Assembly (NCBI RefSeq): GCF_001517545.1
Contig: NZ_FBYA01000003.1
Location: forward strand, 463,738-526,901
Source: Limnohabitans sp. Rim47
GTDB lineage: Bacteria; Pseudomonadota; Gammaproteobacteria; Burkholderiales; Burkholderiaceae_C
Direction of reading: 5' to 3'
DNA length: 63,164 nucleotides
The position numbers were made by a program, and so were the translations under genes. The notes under the pieces were generated by a model, which was given only the letters and a program-made list of their open reading frames with translations, made no database searches and was not told the origin of the DNA. Every line of letters begins with the position of its first letter. Positions within the stretch are counted from its first letter, which is position 1. Shown in pieces: positions 58,071 to 63,164 of this stretch.

Positions 58071-59402
58071 TCAAGCGCGTTGCACCACCGCCACATTGGC
58101 CAGCGCCAAGGCCCTAAAGCCCTCAGAAATTCGCTCATCGGCAGCGGCGGTCTGCCAAAACTGTGCCGCCAAAGCCTTGGCTTGCGGCCATACCGCCAAG
58201 GTGCTGGCGCTAGGGTGCAGAGGTCGGGCAGCAAAATCCCGCGCCACCACTTCACCGTGAATGGGCGCATACAGCATGGGCAACATGTCGTAGGTGGGCG
58301 ACAACTGCCAATCGTCCTTGTGCAGCAAAAAGGAAATGTTGCCGTAATGCCGGTCGGTGTTGCCAATCAGCTGACCATAGGCGTCCAGCAGCTTCAGGTG
58401 CCCAGCATCTTGCGCGGTGACCAATTGCCGCGCTGCCATGCGCTGCGCCGTAGCGGCCCAATTGTCCATTTGGCCCACGTATTGCGCGTCGTAGACCAGC
58501 AGCGACACCATGCCCAAACGCCCTTGTTCCGTGCGGTCAAAGCGCGTGGACTCTAGAAACACCCGCCCGCCTGCCGTCACGATGCGCGTTTGCGCGGCGG
58601 GCAAGCCGGCATCGGCCAATGTTTGCAGCGCCAAGTGCTCGCACACCAGCAGATCTCGGGTGCGCTGATCGGCCGGGGCATCGCCTGCGGGAGAAAACTT
58701 CACCAACACCGGGCGTTGCTGGCCGGGTTCGTCCAAGCGGGCGCAAAACTTGGGTTGCTCACCCCCGGCCGATGAACCCGCTTGCGTACCCTGCATCACC
58801 AAATCGGCCAAGCGTGGGTAATCGAGATCGGGCTGCGCCACATCGGCTTGGGGCGGCATTTGCCGCAAATACCGGTCCAGCGCAGGCTGCCCTACGATCA
58901 GGTTGCCCGGCAGGTCGTCGCCCATTTGCACCAAGGCCCTGAGCGCATCGTCATCACTCCAGTAGCGCAAGTCGGCGGGCAAATTCAGCTCGGGGTGGGC
59001 CTGCACAAAAGTGCGTCCCATGAAACCTTGGGGTCGCATGTCGCTCAAAAACCAGGGCAAACCGTCGTGCATCTCGGTCACACCATCGGCCTCATCGACC
59101 CAAAACCGCCCACCCTGCAAAGCCACCATGCGCCCAAAGGGGCTGACCTGGCCGTGCACATCGACCCGCATGATGGGCACTTCGGCCCCCACGCCATCGA
59201 TCGGGCGCGGCAACAAATAGCGCTGCGACCGAGCCGCCCCGACCTTGAGCACCGTGCCCGCGCGCAGCAAGCCTGACAGCGCCCGCGACACCGTGGCCTG
59301 GCTCACGCCCAAGCGCATTTGCAGCTCGGTGCTGCTGGCGGCGCCGCCCAGCTGGCCCAGTGCGTTGGTCAAGCGGGTGCTGAGGTCGGTGCTGGCGGGC
59401 AT
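58071..59402 (-). CDS. HipA-like kinase with N-terminal HTH (YjjJ/HipH type)
   Basis: A 443-residue protein. Residues 1-60 form a winged HTH (G-V-S-Q-A-T-V-S-R-A-L). The HipA-type kinase follows: S-S-A-G-G-E-Q-P-K-F near 215 is the Ser-containing ATP loop, and N-T-D-R-H-Y-G-N-I-S near 355 and S-P-T-Y-D-M-L-P are the catalytic and metal-binding Asp regions. E. coli YjjJ/HipH has this same arrangement, a single-gene toxin-like kinase. No separate hipB lies nearby, so the HTH may give self-regulation. AT-rich upstream DNA carries two direct repeats. Confidence 0.88.
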   Translation of the reverse strand: MPASTDLSTRLTNALGQLGGAASSTELQMRLGVSQATVSRALSGLLRAGTVLKVGAARSQRYLLPRPIDGVGAEVPIMRVDVHGQVSPFGRMVALQGGRFWVDEADGVTEMHDGLPWFLSDMRPQGFMGRTFVQAHPELNLPADLRYWSDDDALRALVQMGDDLPGNLIVGQPALDRYLRQMPPQADVAQPDLDYPRLADLVMQGTQAGSSAGGEQPKFCARLDEPGQQRPVLVKFSPAGDAPADQRTRDLLVCEHLALQTLADAGLPAAQTRIVTAGGRVFLESTRFDRTEQGRLGMVSLLVYDAQYVGQMDNWAATAQRMAARQLVTAQDAGHLKLLDAYGQLIGNTDRHYGNISFLLHKDDWQLSPTYDMLPMLYAPIHGEVVARDFAARPLHPSASTLAVWPQAKALAAQFWQTAAADERISEGFRALALANVAVVQRA

Positions 59403-59685
59403 GGCATCTCTTGGTGAATAGATAGTGCATGCCTAATTTAACAGAGCTCAGTGATTATTTGACTTGATTTATGAATAGATATTTTTAATCTGATGATGTC
59501 AGCACGCTGCGCACGCATGGCCGGTCTTCCTGGCTCCCGAACCCCCTTCGACCCAGTGCCTGTTGAACAGGCAGCGCCCGCCAAGCCATGCGGGGCAAGG
59601 GTTTGCGCGGATGTCCACGGTGTTGTCCACAGCTTCATGCACAGACATCTGGAGCAACTGTGTGCCCCTTGCCGGCGCACAGACC
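59403..59685. promoter_or_regulatory. AT-rich promoter region of the HipA-like gene with two direct repeats
   Basis: TGAATAGATA occurs at 59415-59424 and again at 59472-59481, 57 bp apart, in the AT-rich half (59410-59500) of the gap. They are candidate sites for the fused HTH. The GC-rich half (59500-59685) shows no gene; a lone TTGTCCACA at 59623-59631 resembles a DnaA box by chance. Confidence 0.4.
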
Positions 59686-60309
59686 TCAAAGCGACTGCCG
59701 GTAGCGCGCCAGCATCTGGGCCTGGGTTTCGGCCTCGGCTTCGGTTATTTGGCCATGGAAGGCCCGCATCTGATCGCGCAACATCTCGCCCATGCTGGGC
59801 ATTTGCGACCGGTCGGTGTGGCGCGAAGCATCCCACAAGCCAGAACGCATGAAGGCCTTGGCGCAATGCAAGTACACCGACTCCACCGCCAGGCGGATCA
59901 CCAGCGCGGGCGTGCGCCGCGCATCGGCACACAGCGCCAAATCGGCCGGGTTGGTCGACAGCACGGCACGGCCATTCACGCGCAAGGTCTCGTCAAAGCC
60001 CGGCACCATGAACAAAGTGCCCAGGCGCCCTGTGGCGACGATGTTTTCCAGTGTGTCCAGCCGGTTGTTGCCCGGCGCGTCGGGGATCAGCAGGGTTTGC
60101 GCATCCAGCACCTTGACGAAGCCCGCATCGCCCCCGCGCGGCGATGCATCCATGTGCCCGTGCGCATCGCTGCTGGCCAGCACCACAAAGGGCGACAAGC
60201 CAATGAATTGCAACGCATGCGTGTCGAGCGACGGGATTTCTTTTTTGACCGAACGCTCACGGGCCGGGTCGTAGAGCTGGCGCAGGGCGGGGAGGGTGGT
60301 GATGTGCAT
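59686..60309 (-). CDS. Pyridoxamine 5'-phosphate oxidase-fold flavoprotein
   Basis: A 207-residue protein from ATG 60309. The split-barrel signature P-F-V-V-L-A-S-S-D-A-H-G-H-M-D-A-S-P-R-G-G near residue 40 and I-P-D-A-P-G-N-N-R-L-D-T-L-x-N-I belong to the group of FMN or F420-binding PNPOx-fold oxidoreductases (MSMEG_1061-type). G-R-L-G-T-L-F-M-V-P-G follows. The enzyme may detoxify or reduce a small molecule; its substrate is unknown. It lies just beyond the ParE-like gene on the same strand. Confidence 0.85.
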   Translation of the reverse strand: MHITTLPALRQLYDPARERSVKKEIPSLDTHALQFIGLSPFVVLASSDAHGHMDASPRGGDAGFVKVLDAQTLLIPDAPGNNRLDTLENIVATGRLGTLFMVPGFDETLRVNGRAVLSTNPADLALCADARRTPALVIRLAVESVYLHCAKAFMRSGLWDASRHTDRSQMPSMGEMLRDQMRAFHGQITEAEAETQAQMLARYRQSL

Positions 60310-60326
60310 GGATAACTTCAGCGAAT

Positions 60327-60620
60327 TCAATTCACACGGCTTTGCCAATACGCAGGCCGACGGTGCAAATGGGCGACGGCCACGATCAGAATGCCTTGTT
60401 CATCTTGGCTGTAAATCACGCCGTATGGAAATCTCCGCAGTCGGCAGCGACGCGTCTGGCTTGAAAGTGGATGCCAGCCGTGGGGATGACGTTCAATGAG
60501 TTGAAGCGTGCGCAGAAACTCCACCAAAAACGAATCGCCCAAGCCCGGCGCTTGTTGAGCGTACCAATGGATGGCCTCGTCCAGCTCAACTTGAGCGGCG
60601 GGCAGCAGCCTCACGCTCAT
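60327..60620 (-). CDS. ParE/RelE-family toxin
   Basis: A 97-residue protein starting M-S-V-R-L-L-P-A-A-Q-V-E-L-D-E-A-I-H-W-Y. The A-x-x-E-L-D-E-A-x-x-W-Y motif and the end Y-G-V-I-Y-S followed by I-V-A-V-A-H-L-H-R-R-P-x-Y-W are characteristic of the ParE/RelE fold. Such toxins block gyrase or cleave mRNA. The start overlaps the antitoxin stop by 4 bp (ATGA). Confidence 0.92.
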   Translation of the reverse strand: MSVRLLPAAQVELDEAIHWYAQQAPGLGDSFLVEFLRTLQLIERHPHGWHPLSSQTRRCRLRRFPYGVIYSQDEQGILIVAVAHLHRRPAYWQSRVN

Positions 60621-60841
60621 GTCGTTTTGATTTGGTATTTGGCAATGACCTCGTTCAGTGGGATGGCGTTAACCTCACCCCGGCGGTAAGCGGCCAGACG
60701 ACTTTCTGCTTCTTGTGCCCATTGCGCGTCCAGAGAATCGTCCCGCTCGTCCAAGGTGTCCAGGATCTGATCGACCAGGGCCATGCGCTCCTCGGGGGGC
60801 AGTTGTAATGCTTGATTGCAGAGTTGTTTGGCGGTGGGCAT
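60617..60841 (-). CDS. Addiction-module antitoxin for the ParE-like toxin
   Basis: A 74-residue protein from ATG 60841. It starts M-P-T-A-K-Q-L-C-N-Q-A-L-Q-L-P-P-E-E-R and continues D-Q-I-L-D-T-L with a polar tail A-E-S-R-L-A-A-Y-R-R-G-E-V. This matches the short addiction-module component family (TIGR02574 style). It precedes and overlaps the toxin gene, the usual order for such modules. Confidence 0.9.
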   Translation of the reverse strand: MPTAKQLCNQALQLPPEERMALVDQILDTLDERDDSLDAQWAQEAESRLAAYRRGEVNAIPLNEVIAKYQIKTT

Positions 60842-61127
60842 GTGGGGCTCCAAAAGGCGGTGGAAAGTCAGTTTAGCGAAGTTCAGCGCTCATGGAAATT
60901 CAAGCCGTTATCTGACCAAGTTCTGCAGCATGGCCGCACCTGAATACCAAGCTGCGAGGGTTAAAACCCCGACCCCGACCCACTCAAAAACGCCAGCTTC
61001 TCAGGCGTGGACTCGCGTACCAACATGGCACAGATTTGGAATAAATGGGTGGGGGTAGCGGCCAAAGCGCAGGGTGTTTGGCTGAGCCAGAAATAATGGG
61101 CGAGCTTTATGTGTCAATATCCGCACG
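60842..61127. other. Intergenic stretch before the type I R-M genes
   Basis: This 286-bp gap separates the divergent antitoxin gene from the small ORF before hsdM. It holds the promoters of both. A minus-strand reading with a hydrophobic end (...L-T-L-A-A-W-Y-S-G-A-A-M) runs for about 30 codons without a good start, so it could be a remnant gene end. I see no supported gene. Confidence 0.4.
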
Positions 61128-61343
61128 GTGAGCGAAGACCTGAAAAACATATTTGCTGACAACGAGTTAGAGCAAAAACTACAACACCCACCAAAGCCCA
61201 ACCGACCCACGATGCCAAAGGCTAGCGCGATGGGTGACATATTGAGCCCTGCACTTGATATGCTGGCCACCATTGCGCGTGATTCAAAAAGTCCAACCAA
61301 ACACCCTCAATTCACCCCAAACAACAACAAGGTTTCAGAATGA
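61128..61343 (+). CDS. Small ORF coupled to hsdM, unknown
   Basis: A 71-residue reading frame from GTG 61128 that ends in ATGA with the hsdM start, so translation would be coupled. It begins M-S-E-D-L-K-N-I-F-A-D-N-E-L-E-Q-K-L and has a Pro/Lys-rich middle and a helix D-I-L-S-P-A-L-D-M-L-A-T-I. No clear ribosome site precedes the GTG, and I recognise no family. It could be a regulator or accessory factor of the R-M system, or no gene at all. Confidence 0.45.
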   Translation: MSEDLKNIFADNELEQKLQHPPKPNRPTMPKASAMGDILSPALDMLATIARDSKSPTKHPQFTPNNNKVSE

Positions 61344-62911
61344 CGAGTATTCAGCAGCGCGCAGCTTTGCAAAGCCAAATTTGGAAAATAGCCAACGACG
61401 TCCGTGGAGCCGTCGATGGCTGGGACTTCAAGCAATACGTGCTGGGCACCCTGTTCTACCGCTTCATCAGCGAAAACTTTGCGGCCTACATCGAAGGCGG
61501 TGACGACAGCATCGATTACGCCGTGCTGTCCGACGTGGTCATCACGCCCGAAATCCGAGACGACGCCATCAAAACCAAGGGCTACTTCATCTACCCCAGC
61601 CAGCTGTTTGCCCGGGTCGTCGCCAGCGCCAACGGCAACGAAAGCCTGAACACCGACCTGGCGGCCATCTTTCAATCCATTGAAAACTCCGCCTTGGGCT
61701 ACCCGTCGGAGCGCGACATTCGCGGCCTGTTTGCCGACTTCGACACCACCAGCAACCGCCTGGGCAACACCGTCAAAGACAAAAACACCCGCTTGGCCGC
61801 CGTGCTCAAAGGCGTGGCCGAGCTGGACTTTGGCGACTTTGGCGGCAGCGATTTCGAGACTCACCAAATCGACCTGTTTGGCGATGCCTATGAGTTCCTG
61901 ATTTCCAACTACGCCGCCAACGCGGGCAAGTCGGGCGGCGAGTTCTTCACGCCCCAGCATGTGTCCAAGCTCATTGCTCAGCTGGCCATGCACAAACAAA
62001 CCAGCGTCAACAAGATTTACGACCCGGCCTGTGGTTCAGGATCGCTGCTGCTGCAAGCCAAAAAACACTTTGACCAGCATCTGATTCAAGACGGCTTTTG
62101 GGGCCAAGAGCTCAACCACACCACCTACAACTTGGCGCGCATGAACATGTTCTTGCACAACGTCAACTACGACAAGTTCAACATCCAGCTGGGCGACACC
62201 CTGATTGACCCGCACTTTGGTGATGACAAACCGTTTGACGCCATCGTCTCTAACCCGCCGTATTCGGTGAAGTGGATCGGCAGCGACGACCCCACCCTCA
62301 TCAACGACGACCGCTTTGCCCCCGCAGGCGTGCTGGCCCCCAAGAGCAAGGCAGACTTTGCCTTTGTGTTGCACGCGCTCAGCTACCTCTCTAGCAAAGG
62401 CCGTGCCGCCATCGTCTGCTTTCCGGGCATCTTTTACCGGGGCGGTGCAGAGCAAAAAATCCGCCAATACCTGGTGGACAACAACCATGTGGAAACCGTC
62501 ATCTCGCTGGCGCCCAACCTGTTTTACGGCACCACCATTGCCGTGACCATTCTGGTGCTGTCCAAACACAAGGCCGACACCACCACCCAGTTTATTGACG
62601 CTAGCGCCTTGTTCAAGAAAGAAACCAACAACAACACACTGCTGGACACGCACATCGACCAAATCATGGCCGTGTTCGACAGCAAGGCCAATGTGGACCA
62701 CTTTGCCCGCTCGGTCAGCCATGCCGACATCGCCGCTAACGACTACAACCTGTCCGTGAGCAGCTACTTGCAGGCCAAAGATACCCGGGAATTGGTGGAT
62801 ATTACCCAGCTCAATGCCCAACTCAAAACCACCGTGGCGAAGATCGACCAACTGCGGAAAGACATTGACGCCATCGTGGCCGAGATTGAAGGCGCGGAGC
62901 AAGAGGCATGA
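61340..62911 (+). CDS. hsdM: Type I restriction-modification methyltransferase subunit HsdM
   Basis: A 523-residue N6-adenine methylase. N-terminal helices (W-K-I-A-N-D-V-R-G-A-V-D-G-W-D-F-K-Q-Y) pack on HsdS. I-Y-D-P-A-C-G-S-G-S-L-L-L near residue 230 binds S-adenosylmethionine, and S-N-P-P-Y-S near 308 is the catalytic NPPY. G-G-E-F-F-T-P is the family's F-T-P motif. It pairs with HsdS for target recognition, and HsdR should lie beyond the window. HsdS is broken here, so activity is doubtful. Confidence 0.95.
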   Translation: MTSIQQRAALQSQIWKIANDVRGAVDGWDFKQYVLGTLFYRFISENFAAYIEGGDDSIDYAVLSDVVITPEIRDDAIKTKGYFIYPSQLFARVVASANGNESLNTDLAAIFQSIENSALGYPSERDIRGLFADFDTTSNRLGNTVKDKNTRLAAVLKGVAELDFGDFGGSDFETHQIDLFGDAYEFLISNYAANAGKSGGEFFTPQHVSKLIAQLAMHKQTSVNKIYDPACGSGSLLLQAKKHFDQHLIQDGFWGQELNHTTYNLARMNMFLHNVNYDKFNIQLGDTLIDPHFGDDKPFDAIVSNPPYSVKWIGSDDPTLINDDRFAPAGVLAPKSKADFAFVLHALSYLSSKGRAAIVCFPGIFYRGGAEQKIRQYLVDNNHVETVISLAPNLFYGTTIAVTILVLSKHKADTTTQFIDASALFKKETNNNTLLDTHIDQIMAVFDSKANVDHFARSVSHADIAANDYNLSVSSYLQAKDTRELVDITQLNAQLKTTVAKIDQLRKDIDAIVAEIEGAEQEA

Positions 62912-63039
62912 GAAGCGTTGGCTTTTTGGACAAGCTGCTGGATGGCGCTGAGGTGGAGTGGAAGCCACTCGGTGATCTACTTGTTCGAACTAAAGGAACA
63001 AAGATCACTGCAGGCCTGTTGCCGCCGACCGAAAACTGA
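62908..63039 (+). pseudogene. hsdS: HsdS specificity subunit, cut by an insertion element
   Basis: The frame starts at ATG 62908, overlapping the hsdM stop by 4 bp. The first 36 codons (F-L-D-K-L-L-D-G-A-E-V-E-W-K-P-L-G and R-T-K-G-T-K-I-T-A-G) are an ordinary HsdS beginning, leading into the first target-recognition domain. From about 63017 the sequence changes to insertion-element terminus, and the frame stops at 63037-63039. No DNA-recognition domain survives upstream of the element. Confidence 0.85.
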
Positions 63040-63090
63040 CCATCTAAACCTAGGAGTGCCGACTCAAAATTGACCAGGGTGTTCAACTGG

Positions 63091-63111
63091 CCTGCTGAAA
63101 TATTCAGCAGG
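63091..63111. promoter_or_regulatory. Hairpin in the IS21 leader before istA
   Basis: CCTGCTGAA (63091-63099) and TTCAGCAGG (63103-63111) form a perfect 9-bp stem with loop ATA, ending 11 bp before the GTG at 63123. In transcripts entering from outside it could cover the ribosome site (GGAG at 63110-63113) and limit transposase synthesis. Confidence 0.6.
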
Positions 63112-63122
63112 AGAGCAAGAAG

Positions 63123-63164
63123 GTGATCACCATGGAAATGATAGGCAAGGTCAGGCGCATGAAG
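63123..63164 (+). CDS. istA: IstA transposase, first 14 codons (runs off right edge)
   Basis: The frame from GTG 63123 (or ATG 63132) reads V-I-T-M-E-M-I-G-K-V-R-R-M-K, matching from memory the start of IS21-family IstA proteins. IstA is a DDE transposase with an N-terminal HTH; IstB, its ATPase helper, should follow outside the window. Confidence 0.85.
   Translation, partial: MITMEMIGKVRRMK

Larger units (their letters stand above)
63017..63164 (+). mobile_element. IS21-family element, left end (continues past the window)
   Basis: The element begins TGTTGCCGCCGACC, matching the TG-start and terminal-repeat style of IS21. Two similar 19-bp motifs (63024-63042 and 63058-63076; 16 of 19 identical, both ending A-C/T-TGACCA) lie 34 bp apart, as in the multiple terminal repeats that IS21 transposase binds. 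A transposase start follows. It interrupts hsdS. Confidence 0.85.

Noticed and set aside
59623..59631. DnaA-box-like TTGTCCACA
   Set aside because: A single box with one mismatch, no cluster and no dnaA/dnaN genes near it, so no origin is called.
60890..61120. Minus-strand C-terminal-like reading with a hydrophobic end
   Set aside because: Needs a frame change to join its two halves, and has no start or ribosome site.

Overview
The window looks like chromosomal DNA of a betaproteobacterium in Burkholderiales, most likely Comamonadaceae. The reasons are the high GC content, the glnA-ntrB-ntrC arrangement, several TRAP transporters and a Bug-type binding protein, and the general style of the housekeeping proteins. 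No rRNA, tRNA or CRISPR array was found.

Layout. 1-11.5 kb is mixed housekeeping: the 5' end of a glutaryl-CoA dehydrogenase gene with a divergent LysR regulator, msrA, an AEC permease, pdxH, a ChaC-like gene, the Entner-Doudoroff pair edd-eda, gloA with a thioesterase, a coupled VOC/RIO-kinase pair followed by a DTW tRNA-modifying enzyme, and a pirin. 11.5-25 kb is a divergent sugar-acid cluster. On the minus strand lie dgoR, dgoD, an IlvD/Edd-type sugar-acid dehydratase, a DenD-like dehydrogenase, a KdgK-type kinase, dgoK and dgoA. On the plus strand lie an SDR, a ManD-family dehydratase and a TRAP transporter with two binding proteins. 25-35 kb is a second, ten-gene minus-strand operon for gluconate, idonate and ketogluconates: ghrB-like, gntK, an unknown 112-residue protein, dctP, dctQ, dctM, idnO-like, idnD-like, an SDR and gnd. 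It faces a LacI-family regulator across an intergenic region carrying two matching palindromic operators. With edd-eda at 4.7-7.2 kb, the window encodes transport, oxidation or reduction, dehydration, phosphorylation and aldol cleavage of hexonates down to pyruvate, glyceraldehyde 3-phosphate or ribulose 5-phosphate.

35-58 kb is again mostly housekeeping: a hydroxyacid dehydrogenase, an RhlE-type helicase with a long RG-rich tail, a Tat-type Bug protein, a DnaQ-like exonuclease, ettA, pseudouridine synthases, envelope and lipid genes, and the nitrogen-regulation block. The glnA promoter shows two NtrC-type boxes and a -24/-12 element. An RluA-type enzyme fused to a cupin-like tail, a ferredoxin, a nitroreductase and an unusual SRAP-domain protein follow.

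58-63 kb looks accessory: a HipA-like kinase with its own N-terminal HTH, a ParE-like toxin/antitoxin pair, a small ORF coupled to type I methylase hsdM, and an hsdS cut after about 36 codons by an IS21-family element that runs off the right edge.

A dispersed family of short GC-rich palindromes (about 30 bp) sits in several intergenic gaps. All function calls come from reading translated sequence and recalling family motifs; no database search was run.
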